From NCBI RefSeq assembly GCF_012935695.1, contig NZ_CP052859.1:4319001-4383000 (forward strand): DNA of 64,000 bases, in the 5' to 3' direction. This stretch comes from Pseudomonas sp. ADAK18 (lineage in GTDB: Bacteria; Pseudomonadota; Gammaproteobacteria; Pseudomonadales; Pseudomonadaceae). Below the pieces are notes generated by a model. The model had not been told where the DNA came from. It was given only the letters and a program-made list of their open reading frames with translations, and did no database searches. Shown here one piece after another: positions 47,033-56,602 of the stretch. A program made the translations under genes and the position numbers. Every line of letters starts with the position of its first letter. Within the stretch, counting starts at the first letter, position 1.

Positions 47033-48064
47033 ATGAGAGAATCCCCGGCCACCGTCCCTGCTCTAGAGAACCCGATGAAAGCAGTGTCAGCTTCGGCTTC
47101 CCGTTACGCGATGATCCGCCAGGTCTTGCGTGACGCTATCGTCAACGGCACCGCACGCCACGGCCTGGTACTGCTGGAAGCGCCGCTCGCCGAGTTGTTC
47201 GGTACCAGCCGGGTGCCGGTGCGCAAGGCCTTGGACCTGCTGCACAGGGAAGGGCTGATCTGCCGTTTTGATGGCCGGGGTTACCTGATCAGCCCGAATG
47301 GCCTGGCGCTGGAGCCATTGCGTCTACCTTTGAGCCATGCGCACCTGGGCCTCAACGGTGACGATGAACTGGTGGACATCCGGCCATTGGGCGAGCGAAT
47401 CGTCGAGGAAATTGGCGCGGCGCTCTCTACCTGTATCGCTTTCGGCCACTACCGTTTGGATGAACAAGCCGCCGCTGAACACTACGGTGTCAGCCGTGCG
47501 GTGGTGCGTGAAGCGCTGATGCGCCTGCGGGATCGCGGCCTGGTGGAAAAAGAACCGTACTCCCAATGGCTGGCCGGGCCGCTGACCGCTCGGGAAGTCA
47601 CCGAAGACTACGAACTGCGGGCCTGCCTGGAGCCGGAAGCCTTGCGCCAAAGCGCCCCGAACCTTGCGCGTGAAGTGCTGGAAGCCATGTTGCAGCGGGT
47701 ACTCGACGCGCAAAACAGTGCCCATTGCAGCCTGGAAGAAATCGAACAGATTGAAGACGACCTGCACCAGCACTGCCTGGCTGGCCTGCAAAACCGCAAG
47801 ATCGCCGCGCTGATCCGCCAAGGGCAGAGCCCGATGATCATCAGCCGGATTTTCTACCGCCTGCTGGGTATCGGCGCAGATCCAGCGATGCTGGCCGAAC
47901 ACCGTTTGATCCTGGAGTTGCTGCTGCACGGCGCCATCGATGCGGCGGCCATGAACCTGCGCGAACACCTGCAACGGGCACGGCAACGGATGTTGCAGCG
48001 GTTGAAAGTGCTGTCGGTGCTGCCAGAACAGCCATTGCCGGGCTACCTCAGCAAAATCAGCTGA
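47033..48064 (+). CDS. GntR-family regulator with two winged helices and an FCD domain
   Basis: A 343-residue regulator, about 100 longer than a usual FadR-type protein. The extra part is a first winged helix (about residues 23-90: MIRQVLRDAIVNGT, AELFGTSRVPVRKALDLLHR), followed by a second one (VEEIGAALSTCIAFGHYRLD, EHYGVSRAVVREALMRLRDR) and a helical FCD effector domain with EDYELRACLEPEAL, DDLHQHCLAGLQN and EHRLILELLLHGA. It is divergent from the amidase operon and is its probable regulator, with a pathway acid as ligand. AGGGG lies seven bases before the ATG. A longer frame starts at 46997, without a site. Confidence 0.85.
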   Translation: MRESPATVPALENPMKAVSASASRYAMIRQVLRDAIVNGTARHGLVLLEAPLAELFGTSRVPVRKALDLLHREGLICRFDGRGYLISPNGLALEPLRLPLSHAHLGLNGDDELVDIRPLGERIVEEIGAALSTCIAFGHYRLDEQAAAEHYGVSRAVVREALMRLRDRGLVEKEPYSQWLAGPLTAREVTEDYELRACLEPEALRQSAPNLAREVLEAMLQRVLDAQNSAHCSLEEIEQIEDDLHQHCLAGLQNRKIAALIRQGQSPMIISRIFYRLLGIGADPAMLAEHRLILELLLHGAIDAAAMNLREHLQRARQRMLQRLKVLSVLPEQPLPGYLSKIS

Positions 48065-48081
48065 CTACACACACTCCAAAA

Positions 48082-48110
48082 TGTGGGAGCTGACTACACA
48101 CACTCCCACA
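48082..48110. repeat. Short REP-like hairpin
   Basis: TGTGGGAG and CTCCCACA frame a 13-base centre. It follows the GntR gene and may act as its transcription end. Confidence 0.6.
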
Positions 48111-48223
48111 AAGGAATTGTGGCGTGACGAATATCATGCAATTTGTTGCTAACTGATCCCGGCCATTGAAACCACCGCTGACCCGCCCCATCTAACCTCC
48201 ATACTTCCTTATGCAGGTGCCCC

Positions 48224-50644
48224 ATGAGCGACCAGCAAGAATTCCCTGAAGACTTCACCGAATACGCCGACCCCGAAAACGCTGAACACGAAACGTCCTC
48301 CAACAAAGGCCTGGCCCTGCCTGGGCAAAACCTGCCGGACAAGGTCTACATCATCCCGATCCACAACCGGCCTTTCTTCCCGGCGCAGGTGCTGCCGGTG
48401 ATCGTCAATGAAGAGCCGTGGGCCGAAACCCTGGAGCTGGTGAGCAAATCCGATCACCATTCCCTTGCCCTGTTTTTCATGGACACACCGCCGGAAGATC
48501 CACGGCATTTCGACACCTCCAGCCTGCCGCTGTACGGCACACTGGTGAAGGTCCATCACGCCAGCCGCGAGAACGGCAAACTGCAATTCGTCGCCCAGGG
48601 CCTGACGCGCGTACGGATCAAAACCTGGCTCAAGCACCACCGGCCACCGTACCTGGTGGAAGTCGAATACCCGCACCAGCCCACCGAGCCGACCGATGAG
48701 GTCAAGGCCTACGGCATGGCGCTGATCAACGCGATCAAAGAATTGTTGCCGCTGAACCCGCTGTACAGCGAAGAATTGAAGAACTACCTCAACCGCTTCA
48801 GCCCCAACGACCCATCCCCGCTGACCGATTTCGCCGCCGCGCTGACCTCGGCCACCGGTAACGAGTTGCAGGAAGTGCTGGACTGTGTGCCCATGCTCAA
48901 GCGCATGGAAAAAGTCCTGCCGATGCTGCGCAAGGAAGTCGAAGTCGCGCGCCTGCAAAAAGAAATATCTGCGGAAGTTAACCGCAAGATCGGCGAGCAC
49001 CAGCGCGAGTTCTTCCTCAAGGAACAGCTCAAGGTCATCCAGCAAGAGCTGGGGTTGACCAAAGATGATCGCAGCGCCGATGTCGAACAATTCGAACAAC
49101 GCCTGGTGGGCAAGGTGCTGCCGTCCCAGGCGCAAAAACGCATCAGCGAAGAAATGAACAAGCTGTCGATCCTGGAAACCGGCTCGCCGGAATACGCGGT
49201 CACGCGCAACTACCTGGATTGGGCCACCTCGGTGCCGTGGGGCGTGTATGGCGAGGACAAACTCGACCTCAAGCACGCCCGCAAGGTGCTCGACAAGCAC
49301 CACGCTGGCCTGGACGACATCAAGAGCCGCATCCTCGAATTCCTCGCCGTCGGTGCCTATAAAGGCGAAGTCGCCGGTTCCATCGTGCTGCTGGTGGGCC
49401 CGCCGGGCGTAGGCAAAACCAGCGTCGGCAAGTCTATCGCCGAGTCCCTGGGCCGACCGTTCTACCGCTTCAGCGTCGGCGGCATGCGCGACGAGGCCGA
49501 GATCAAGGGCCACCGTCGTACCTACATCGGCGCCATGCCAGGCAAACTGGTGCAAGCGCTTAAAGATGTGGAAGTGATGAACCCGGTGATCATGCTCGAC
49601 GAGATCGACAAGATGGGCCAGAGCTTCCAGGGCGACCCGGCTTCGGCCCTGCTGGAAACACTGGATCCGGAGCAGAACGTCGAATTCCTCGACCACTATC
49701 TGGATCTGCGCCTGGACCTGTCGAAAGTGCTGTTCGTATGCACCGCCAACACCCTGGATTCGATCCCGGGCCCGTTGCTGGACCGCATGGAAGTAATTCG
49801 CCTGTCGGGTTATATCACCGAAGAGAAAGTCGCCATTGCCAAGCGTCACCTGTGGCCCAAGCAACTGGACAAAGCCGGGGTATCGAAAACCAGCCTGAGC
49901 ATCACCGACGGCGCCCTGCGCGCGTTGATCGACGGCTATGCCCGGGAGGCCGGGGTACGCCAGCTGGAGAAACAACTGGGCAAATTGGTGCGCAAGGCGG
50001 TCGTCAAGTTGCTGGATGAGCCGGACTCGGTGATCAAGATCGGCAACAAGGACCTGGAAAGCTCCTTAGGCATGCCGGTGTTCCGCAACGAGCAGGTCCT
50101 GTCGGGCACCGGTGTGATCACTGGCCTTGCCTGGACCAGCATGGGCGGCGCGACCTTACCTATCGAGGCGACGCGCATCCATACACTCAATCGTGGCTTC
50201 AAACTCACCGGGCAACTGGGCGATGTGATGAAGGAGTCCGCCGAGATTGCCTACAGCTACATCAGCTCCAACCTGAAGTCGTTTGGCGGTGATCCGAAGT
50301 TCTTCGACGAAGCCTTCGTGCACCTGCACGTACCGGAAGGCGCCACACCGAAAGACGGCCCAAGTGCCGGGGTGACTATGGCCAGTGCGCTGCTGTCGCT
50401 GGCACGTAACCAGCCGCCGAAAAAGGGTGTGGCCATGACCGGTGAACTGACGTTGACCGGGCATGTGCTGCCGATTGGCGGGGTTCGCGAAAAGGTGATC
50501 GCGGCGCGGCGGCAGAAGATTCACGAGCTGATCTTGCCGGAGCCCAATCGCGGGAGTTTCGAGGAGTTGCCGGAGTATCTGAAGGAAGGTATGACGGTGC
50601 ACTTTGCCAAGCGCTTTGCGGATGTGGCGAAGGTGTTGTTCTGA
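48224..50644 (+). CDS. asrA: Lon-type ATP-dependent protease (AsrA-like)
   Basis: An 806-residue Lon-family protease: N-terminal LAN domain (KVYIIPIHNRPFFPAQVLPV), coiled linker, AAA+ domain with Walker A at 392-399 (GPPGVGKT) and Walker B (PVIMLDEIDKM), and a Lon-C protease domain with Ser714 (DGPSAGVTM) and Lys757 (GVREKVIAA), 43 residues apart as in E. coli Lon. It is the second Lon of Pseudomonas, corresponding to AsrA (PA0779), known in P. aeruginosa for the response to aminoglycoside stress. An icp-like gene downstream repeats the PA0779-PA0778-PA0777 neighbourhood. Confidence 0.88.
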   Translation: MSDQQEFPEDFTEYADPENAEHETSSNKGLALPGQNLPDKVYIIPIHNRPFFPAQVLPVIVNEEPWAETLELVSKSDHHSLALFFMDTPPEDPRHFDTSSLPLYGTLVKVHHASRENGKLQFVAQGLTRVRIKTWLKHHRPPYLVEVEYPHQPTEPTDEVKAYGMALINAIKELLPLNPLYSEELKNYLNRFSPNDPSPLTDFAAALTSATGNELQEVLDCVPMLKRMEKVLPMLRKEVEVARLQKEISAEVNRKIGEHQREFFLKEQLKVIQQELGLTKDDRSADVEQFEQRLVGKVLPSQAQKRISEEMNKLSILETGSPEYAVTRNYLDWATSVPWGVYGEDKLDLKHARKVLDKHHAGLDDIKSRILEFLAVGAYKGEVAGSIVLLVGPPGVGKTSVGKSIAESLGRPFYRFSVGGMRDEAEIKGHRRTYIGAMPGKLVQALKDVEVMNPVIMLDEIDKMGQSFQGDPASALLETLDPEQNVEFLDHYLDLRLDLSKVLFVCTANTLDSIPGPLLDRMEVIRLSGYITEEKVAIAKRHLWPKQLDKAGVSKTSLSITDGALRALIDGYAREAGVRQLEKQLGKLVRKAVVKLLDEPDSVIKIGNKDLESSLGMPVFRNEQVLSGTGVITGLAWTSMGGATLPIEATRIHTLNRGFKLTGQLGDVMKESAEIAYSYISSNLKSFGGDPKFFDEAFVHLHVPEGATPKDGPSAGVTMASALLSLARNQPPKKGVAMTGELTLTGHVLPIGGVREKVIAARRQKIHELILPEPNRGSFEELPEYLKEGMTVHFAKRFADVAKVLF

Positions 50645-50666
50645 TGGTTATGTAGTGCCTGGGCTG

Positions 50667-50773
50667 GCCTCTTCGCGAGCAAGCCCGCTCCCACATTTGA
50701 CCGAGTCCACCCTTTGGAATGCGGTCAAATGTGGGAGCGGCGGTGCGACGATTCGACTTGCTCGCGAAAGGGC
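50667..50773. repeat. REP pair in head-to-head inverted order
   Basis: CTTCGCGAGCAAGCCCGCTCCCACATTTGACCG at the left is answered by CGGTCAAATGTGGGAGCGGCGGTGCG at the right. The right half carries a variant segment shared with the repeat at 28929-29033. Confidence 0.8.
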
Positions 50774-50860
50774 CGGTACAGCCAACACCCCTCCCATCTT
50801 GTCACACCCTGTCTCATCTTCGGTTATGCTCGCCCTTCGTCGCCAAACAACGGAGCCCCC

Positions 50861-51253
50861 ATGACCGCTGCCCGCCTGCTTCTTCCCCTGAGCCTCATGT
50901 TGCTCGCCGCTTGCGCCAGTGCACCGAAGCAAAATGTCACCGTGGAAAAACAGAGCACATGCCCTCTCGTCCTTAAAACCGGACAAAACCTGATCCTGAC
51001 CTTGCCCAGCAACCCCACCACCGGTTATCGCTGGGCGATCCAGGACTCAGCCGGCGGCGTGTTGCGCAGCCTCAGCCCTGAGGTCTACACCAACCCGGAA
51101 GACACTGGCCTCGTCGGTGCCGGCGGCAAGTCCACCTGGCGCTTCCAGGCCTTTGCCCAAGGCCAGGGCCGCTTGCGCCTGACCTCCCAGCAACCCTGGG
51201 AGCCGGAAGCAGAGCCGGCCGAAACCTTCGACTGCGCCATTACGGTGAACTGA
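50861..51253 (+). CDS. icp: Chagasin-type inhibitor of cysteine peptidase (lipoprotein)
   Basis: A 130-residue lipoprotein (lipobox LAAC at about 18) with the chagasin I42 fold. The inhibitory loops are visible: NPTTGYRW (first loop), GAGGKSTWRF (second) and QPWEP (third). It blocks papain-like cysteine peptidases, either from host or own origin. P. aeruginosa carries an equivalent gene beside asrA, as here. ATG at 50861 is chosen as the family N-terminus with lipobox; the longer frame is not supported. One base separates it from the next gene. Confidence 0.88.
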   Translation: MTAARLLLPLSLMLLAACASAPKQNVTVEKQSTCPLVLKTGQNLILTLPSNPTTGYRWAIQDSAGGVLRSLSPEVYTNPEDTGLVGAGGKSTWRFQAFAQGQGRLRLTSQQPWEPEAEPAETFDCAITVN

Positions 51254-51254
51254 T

Positions 51255-51911
51255 ATGCCATGGCTGATTCTCGCTCTGATGGGCGCCGGCACCTTTATCT
51301 ATGGGCTGACCACCCACGCCGCGTTACTGTGTCTGCTGGTCAAACCCTTGCCGGTGCTGGCACTGTTGGGCTGGTTGCATGACGCGCCACCCACCGACTA
51401 TCGACGCTGGATCAGCCTGGGTCTGATTTTCTCCCTGGTAGGCGATGTATTGCTGGCATGGCCCGGCGACCTGTTTATCTTCGGCCTCGGCGCGTTTTTG
51501 TTCGCCCATTTGGCGTACCTCAAAGCCTACTTGAGCGATTGCCGCCGTCTCGCGCTGTTGCCGCTGGTACTGGCGTTGGTGGTGGGCGCGATCTTGCTGA
51601 GCATCTTGATTTCCCATGGCCTGGGCGAGTTGCTGGTGCCTGTGGTGATTTACGCCCTGGTGATCAGCGCCATGCTCTGGCGAGCGTTGGCGCGACTGGG
51701 CAGCAATGTGCCCAAGCGTTCCGCGATGCTGGCGGCAGCGGGTGCGGTGTCATTCGTGTTTTCCGACACGCTGATCGGGATCAACCGGTTTGTGGTGGCG
51801 TTTGAAGCAGCGCCGTATTTGTTGATCGTCAGCTACTGGCTGGGCCAGTGGGGGATTACAGCATCGGCGTTCCATCAGACAACCCGCGCATCCCACGACC
51901 AACTTGGCTAA
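51255..51911 (+). CDS. YhhN-family (lysoplasmalogenase-like) membrane protein
   Basis: A 218-residue polytopic protein with eight hydrophobic segments. SLVGDVLLAWPGDLFIFGLGAFLFAH and FVFSDTLIGINRF carry the conserved Asp residues of the YhhN/TMEM86 family, whose animal members cleave lysoplasmalogen vinyl ethers. Bacterial function is little known. It starts one base after icp. Confidence 0.78.
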   Translation: MPWLILALMGAGTFIYGLTTHAALLCLLVKPLPVLALLGWLHDAPPTDYRRWISLGLIFSLVGDVLLAWPGDLFIFGLGAFLFAHLAYLKAYLSDCRRLALLPLVLALVVGAILLSILISHGLGELLVPVVIYALVISAMLWRALARLGSNVPKRSAMLAAAGAVSFVFSDTLIGINRFVVAFEAAPYLLIVSYWLGQWGITASAFHQTTRASHDQLG

Positions 51912-51947
51912 AATGCCGGCTTTTCCCCCTTCGTCACCGGAACAGCC

Positions 51948-52691
51948 GTGAGCAAAGAACCCGATCGCCTATTCGCCCAGCCCTTGCCCCAGGTGCCAGA
52001 CTTCGCCTTCAACGAAGACGTGGTACGGGTGTTCCCGGACATGATCAAGCGCTCGGTGCCCGGCTACCCGACTATTGTCGAAAACCTCGGCGTACTCGCT
52101 GCACAGTTTGCCCAACCGGGTAGCGTGCTCTACGACCTGGGTTCGTCTCTCGGTGCGGTAACCCAGGCCCTGCGCCGTCACGTGCGCACCGACGGTTGCC
52201 GGGTGATCGCTGTGGATAACTCGGCGGCAATGGTCGAGCGTTGCCGGGAATACCTTAACGGCCAGGACTCGATGTTCCAGGAGTTGCTGCCGGTGGAAGT
52301 CGTCGAGGGCGATATCCTCGCGCTGCAATTCCAGCCGGCCTCGGTGGTGGCGCTGAACTTCACCCTGCAGTTTATTGCTCCCGAAGAACGCCTGGCGTTG
52401 CTGGGGCGGATTCGTCAGTCGCTGCTGCCGGGCGGCGCGTTGATCCTCTCGGAAAAGCTGCGTTTCAACGACCCGCAAGAACACGCGCTGCTGACCGACC
52501 TGCACATCGCCTTCAAACGCGCCAACGGCTACAGCGAACTGGAAATCGCCCAGAAGCGCAGCGCCATCGAAAACGTCATGAAGCCCGACAGCCTCGAAGA
52601 ACACCGCGAACGCCTATTGGCGGCCGGGTTCTCGAAAGTCGTGCCGTGGTTCCAGTGTCTTAACTTTGCCTCGTTGATTGCCTTGCCATGA
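51948..52691 (+). CDS. cmoA: Carboxy-SAM synthase
   Basis: A 247-residue SAM-dependent enzyme that makes carboxy-S-adenosylmethionine from SAM and prephenate for wobble uridine modification of t[23 protein letters not shown] near the start and the SAM motif [11 protein letters not shown] at 60-70 are diagnostic. A GTG start at 51948 is used, giving the family N-terminus [11 protein letters not shown]. The stop overlaps the cmoB start by four bases. Confidence 0.95.
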   Translation: MSKEPDRLFAQPLPQVPDFAFNEDVVRVFPDMIKRSVPGYPTIVENLGVLAAQFAQPGSVLYDLGSSLGAVTQALRRHVRTDGCRVIAVDNSAAMVERCREYLNGQDSMFQELLPVEVVEGDILALQFQPASVVALNFTLQFIAPEERLALLGRIRQSLLPGGALILSEKLRFNDPQEHALLTDLHIAFKRANGYSELEIAQKRSAIENVMKPDSLEEHRERLLAAGFSKVVPWFQCLNFASLIALP

Positions 52692-53644
52692 TTGATCTGT
52701 CTCCCCTCGCCCGCCATCTGGTCGGCACTCCTTTAGCTGTTTGGGCTCAAGGCCTGCAAGCGCAACTCGATAGCAAGATGGAAAAGGGTCATGGCGACCT
52801 GGAGCGCTGGCAGAGTGCGCTGGATGCACTGCCGAAGATCATGCCCAGCGAAATCGACCTACTTAACGGCCTGATTCTGGACACTGAGTGCGACGACGAA
52901 ACCCGCGCGCAGATGCGTACTGCGCTGATGGGCTTGTGCCCGTGGCGCAAGGGGCCGTTTGACCTGTTCGGCGTGCATGTGGATACCGAATGGCGCTCGG
53001 ACTGGAAGTGGTCGCGAGTGGCCCCGCACTTGGACCTTAAAGGCAAGCGCATCCTCGATGTTGGTTGTGGCAACGGCTATTACATGTGGCGCATGCTCGG
53101 TGCTGGTGCGGACAGCGTGATTGGTGTTGACCCGAACTGGTTGTTCTTCTGCCAGTTCCAGGCGGTGCAGCGTTACTTGTCAGCGCCAAACGCCTGGCAC
53201 TTGCCGTTCCCGTTTGAAGACCTGCCGCCGAATATGGAAGGCTTCGATACGGTGTTTTCCATGGGCGTGTTTTATCACCGTCGCTCGCCCATCGAGCATT
53301 TGATTGCGCTCAAGGATTGCCTGGTAAAGGGCGGCGAGTTGGTGCTGGAAACGTTGGTGGTTGAGGGCGATCAACAACAAGTGCTGGTACCGGAGGACCG
53401 TTATGCGCAGATGCGTAACGTGTGGTTCCTGCCGTCAGTGCCGGCGTTGATGCTGTGGCTGCGCCGTGCAGGCTTCAGTGAGGTGCGCTGTGTGGATGTG
53501 AGCGTGACCACGGTCGAGGAACAGCGTGGGACGGAGTGGATGAAGTATCAATCCCTCAGCGATTTCCTTGACCCTGAGGATCACAGCAAGACCATCGAAG
53601 GGCTGCCGGCGCCGATGCGGGCAGTGATTGTCGCCAAGAAATAA
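52688..53644 (+). CDS. cmoB: tRNA U34 carboxymethyltransferase
   Basis: A 318-residue methyltransferase-fold enzyme that transfers the carboxymethyl group from carboxy-SAM to 5-hydroxyuridine at position 34 of t[19 protein letters not shown] near 121-136 binds the cofactor; [27 protein letters not shown] and a C-terminal [14 protein letters not shown] are family-specific. Overlaps cmoA (ATGA). Confidence 0.95.
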   Translation: MIDLSPLARHLVGTPLAVWAQGLQAQLDSKMEKGHGDLERWQSALDALPKIMPSEIDLLNGLILDTECDDETRAQMRTALMGLCPWRKGPFDLFGVHVDTEWRSDWKWSRVAPHLDLKGKRILDVGCGNGYYMWRMLGAGADSVIGVDPNWLFFCQFQAVQRYLSAPNAWHLPFPFEDLPPNMEGFDTVFSMGVFYHRRSPIEHLIALKDCLVKGGELVLETLVVEGDQQQVLVPEDRYAQMRNVWFLPSVPALMLWLRRAGFSEVRCVDVSVTTVEEQRGTEWMKYQSLSDFLDPEDHSKTIEGLPAPMRAVIVAKK

Positions 53645-53676
53645 CACCCGGCTCCTCCTGAAAAATGGAGATCAAA

Positions 53677-53763
53677 TGTGGGAGCTGGCTTGCCTGCGAT
53701 AGCATCACCTCGGTTTGCCTGATACACCGAGGTGTCTGCATCGCAGGCAAGCCAGCTCCCACA
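53677..53763. repeat. REP-type inverted repeat between cmoB and tadA
   Basis: TGTGGGAGCTGGCTTGCCTGCG and CGCAGGCAAGCCAGCTCCCACA frame an 87-base hairpin between convergent genes, likely acting as a mutual transcription end. Confidence 0.85.
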
Positions 53764-53800
53764 TTGATTGGGTTATCACATTGAGGTTTTTGGGGGTTGC

Positions 53801-54298
53801 TTAGAGAGCAGGTTTGGCTCTTCGCGCCTTGAAGAACTCGCTCAACACCGTCCCGCACTCCTCAGCCAACACCCCGCCTTCATACAACACCCGATGATTG
53901 AGAAAGCCTTGGGTAAAGAATTGCCCCTGGCTTTGCACAATCCCCGCTTTGGGCTCCAGCGCGCCATACACCACCCGGGCGATCCGCGAGTGGACGATCA
54001 ACCCAGCGCACATGCTGCATGGCTCCAGCGTCACATACAGGGTGCTGCCCGGCAGGCGGTAGTTGCTGACTGCCTGGGCGGCAGCACGGATCGCGACCAT
54101 TTCCGCGTGAGCGCTGGGGTCGTTGCCGCTGATGGGGCAGTTAAAGCCCTGGCCGATGATTTCACCGTCCTGCACCAGCACCGCGCCCACGGGCACTTCA
54201 CCCAACGCTGCGCCTTGGGCTGCCAGGGCCAGGGCTTCACGCATGAAGTCCTGGTCGCGGCTGCGATCGATAATCGCCGTTGGGCGAAACTGGCGCAT
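53801..54298 (-). CDS. tadA: tRNA-specific adenosine deaminase
   Basis: A 165-residue zinc deaminase converting adenosine 34 to inosine in tRNA-Arg(ACG). His64-Ala-Glu66 (SAHAEMVAIR) and Pro-Cys94-x-x-Cys97 (EPCSMCAGL) supply zinc ligands and the proton shuttle. The ATG overlaps the stop of the upstream oxidase gene (TGATG); a GTG one codon earlier is possible. An N-terminal extension of about 15 residues before the conserved DFMREAL is usual for Pseudomonas. Confidence 0.93.
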   Translation of the reverse strand: MRQFRPTAIIDRSRDQDFMREALALAAQGAALGEVPVGAVLVQDGEIIGQGFNCPISGNDPSAHAEMVAIRAAAQAVSNYRLPGSTLYVTLEPCSMCAGLIVHSRIARVVYGALEPKAGIVQSQGQFFTQGFLNHRVLYEGGVLAEECGTVLSEFFKARRAKPAL

Positions 54299-55677
54299 CA
54301 CGCTACCTCGATGGCGGCCATAAGGCCGGTTTCCATGTGATCAATGACATGGCAGTGGAACATCCACACGCCTGGATTATCCGCCACCAGGGCAACACGG
54401 GCGCGCTCGTTCTTGCCCAGCAAGTACGTGTCGGTGAAATACGGGATCACCTTGTGCCGGTTCGAGGCAATCACCTTGAAGCTCATCCCGTGCAGGTGAA
54501 TCGGGTGTTGGTACTGAGTCATGTTCTTCAATTCGAAAATGTAGCTCTTGCCCTTTTCAAGCTTGGCAATTGGGCGGTCGGCGCAGGTCTTATCGGTAAT
54601 ATCCCAGGCCTGGCCGTTGATCTGCCACAGGCTTGGCGGCTTATTGTCCACGTTCACCGAAACCGATCCAACCCATTCGAAATTGAAGTTGAGTTTCTCG
54701 GCATTGGCCAGGTCCGGCTCGGCAATCGGGTTGGCCGGCAGCGCGGGTGGCCATTCGTTCGGCGCATCGGTGTTGGGCACCGAACGGAAGGTACCGAGGC
54801 GCACCGGGCCATTGCGAATAGACAGTTCCTCTCCGGCAGGTGGGGCCTTGATCGCCAGACAAATGCGCATGCCCGGGCCTAACCAGTATTCCTTGCCTAA
54901 CGGCCGTGGCTCGATGGGATTGCCGTCCAAGGCATAGATCTGCGCCTCGACGTCGGGAATGTTGATGCGATAGGTCAGGGTGTTGTCGAGGTTGAGCAAA
55001 CGCACCCGAGTGATCTGCCCAGCCGGCAAATCGATCACCGCCTGGGACACGCCATTGATGGTCGACAGCCGCCCCGCCGTACCGCCACGCGCAGCTTCAC
55101 GCGGGATACTGAAGGCCACAAAGGCGCCCTCTTCGTCCACGTGCCAGCTTTTCAGGCTCAAGGTGCGTTCGTGTTTGAAACCGGTCGGCTCGCGCTCTTC
55201 GATGATCAGCGGGCCCACCAGGCCACGGCCGAGCTCTTCGCTGCTGTTCACATGAGGGTGATACCAGTAGCTGCCGGCATCGGGCACGCGGAATTTGTAG
55301 TCGAAGTACTCACCGGGCAGTACCGGCAGTTGCGAGACATAAGGCACACCGTCCATTTCCAGCGGCAGGCGGATGCCGTGCCAGTGAATAGTGGTGGCAA
55401 CCGGCAGGTGGTTGATAAAACGCACCCGCAGCCATTCACCCTGGCGCACCCGCAACTCGGTCCCCGGCGCCGATGGGCCAAAAGCCCAGGCTTGGGTCTT
55501 GTGTCCCGCCACCAACTCCACGTCCAGCGGCGCGGCAATCAGCTCGTAATCATGCCCAGCCTCGGCCTCGGCCACTTTCCCCAGCCAATAGCGGTAGGCG
55601 CCACCGGCACCGACGCCTACTACGGCAAGACCGGCCAGACCACCGAGGATTTGTCGACGGGAAAAAGATCGGGACAC
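54298..55677 (-). CDS. Tat-exported multicopper oxidase
   Basis: A 459-residue three-domain cupredoxin oxidase. A twin-arginine leader (SRRQILGGLAGLAVVGVGAGG) is present. All copper-ligand clusters are intact: HWHG, YHPHVNS, HPIHLHG and HCHVIDHMETGLM, the last with the Met axial ligand of the type 1 site. It could oxidise copper or phenolic substrates in the periplasm. I prefer the GTG at 55677, which has GTGAGG five bases upstream; the frame is open to an ATG at 55740. Transcribed ahead of tadA. Confidence 0.88.
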   Translation of the reverse strand: MSRSFSRRQILGGLAGLAVVGVGAGGAYRYWLGKVAEAEAGHDYELIAAPLDVELVAGHKTQAWAFGPSAPGTELRVRQGEWLRVRFINHLPVATTIHWHGIRLPLEMDGVPYVSQLPVLPGEYFDYKFRVPDAGSYWYHPHVNSSEELGRGLVGPLIIEEREPTGFKHERTLSLKSWHVDEEGAFVAFSIPREAARGGTAGRLSTINGVSQAVIDLPAGQITRVRLLNLDNTLTYRINIPDVEAQIYALDGNPIEPRPLGKEYWLGPGMRICLAIKAPPAGEELSIRNGPVRLGTFRSVPNTDAPNEWPPALPANPIAEPDLANAEKLNFNFEWVGSVSVNVDNKPPSLWQINGQAWDITDKTCADRPIAKLEKGKSYIFELKNMTQYQHPIHLHGMSFKVIASNRHKVIPYFTDTYLLGKNERARVALVADNPGVWMFHCHVIDHMETGLMAAIEVA

Positions 55678-55806
55678 AACAACCTCACGTTTCTGCCGCG
55701 GGTCCAAGCCCCGCAAAGGGCTGATACGATACACCTGCATCGGCTAAACAGTAAGGCTTCGCATTGCCGCTCCCACACAAGCCCACATTGGATCTTCGTT
55801 GTTACT

Positions 55807-56550
55807 TCAGGCCTTGGCGGCGGCCAGGATCAAGGCTTTCATCTCGGCCACGGCGCCTTTGAAACCGACGAACAGCGCGTGAGCGACCAAGGCATGGCCG
55901 ATGTTCAGCTCGTTGATGCCTTTGATCGCGGCCACGGCTTCGACGTTGTGGTAGTGCAGACCGTGGCCGGCGTTGACGATCAAGCCTTCGCCCAAGCCGC
56001 AATTAACGCCATCGATGATGCGCTGCAATTCGTCAGCGACTTCGGTCGGTGTGGTGGCGTCGGCATAACGGCCAGTGTGCAGTTCGATGGCGGGAGCACC
56101 CACGCGTTTCGACGCTTCGATCTGCCGCTCATCGGCGTCGATAAACAACGAGACTTCACTGCCGATCTTCGACAGACGCTCTACCGCTGCCTTGATCCGT
56201 GCTTCCTGGCCAGCCACATCAAGGCCGCCTTCGGTGGTCAGTTCCTGACGGGTTTCCGGGACCAGGCAGATGTGCGCCGGACGGATGCGCTCGGCGAACG
56301 CCATCATTTCTTCGGTGACGCCCATTTCGAAGTTCATTCGGGTTTGCAGCACGTCCTTGAGCAGCAACACGTCGCGCTCCTGAATGTGGCGGCGGTCTTC
56401 GCGCAAGTGCACGGTGATACCGTCGGCGCCCGCTTCCTCGGCGTCTAGCGCGGCCTTGACCGGATCAGGGTAACGGGTGCCCCGGGCCTGGCGCAGGGTG
56501 GCTACGTGGTCGATGTTCACGCCGAGAAGAATGCGATTGCTGGTGGTCAC
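55807..56550 (-). CDS. pdxJ: Pyridoxine 5-phosphate synthase
   Basis: A 247-residue TIM-barrel enzyme making pyridoxine 5-phosphate from 3-amino-2-oxopropyl phosphate and deoxyxylulose phosphate, the last ring-closing step of vitamin B6 synthesis. [29 protein letters not shown] and [18 protein letters not shown] are the classical motifs. The GTG at 56550 has AGGAG eight bases upstream. Next to recO, as in other Pseudomonas. Confidence 0.95.
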   Translation of the reverse strand: MTTSNRILLGVNIDHVATLRQARGTRYPDPVKAALDAEEAGADGITVHLREDRRHIQERDVLLLKDVLQTRMNFEMGVTEEMMAFAERIRPAHICLVPETRQELTTEGGLDVAGQEARIKAAVERLSKIGSEVSLFIDADERQIEASKRVGAPAIELHTGRYADATTPTEVADELQRIIDGVNCGLGEGLIVNAGHGLHYHNVEAVAAIKGINELNIGHALVAHALFVGFKGAVAEMKALILAAAKA

Positions 56551-56602
56551 GAAAAACGCTCCTGAAGAGGGAAGTAATCGCTGCACAGCATACACGGGGA
56601 TG

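Noticed and set aside
48209..49975. 588-codon open frame antisense to the Lon gene
   Set aside because: A shadow of high-GC codon bias opposite a conserved protease; no family features.
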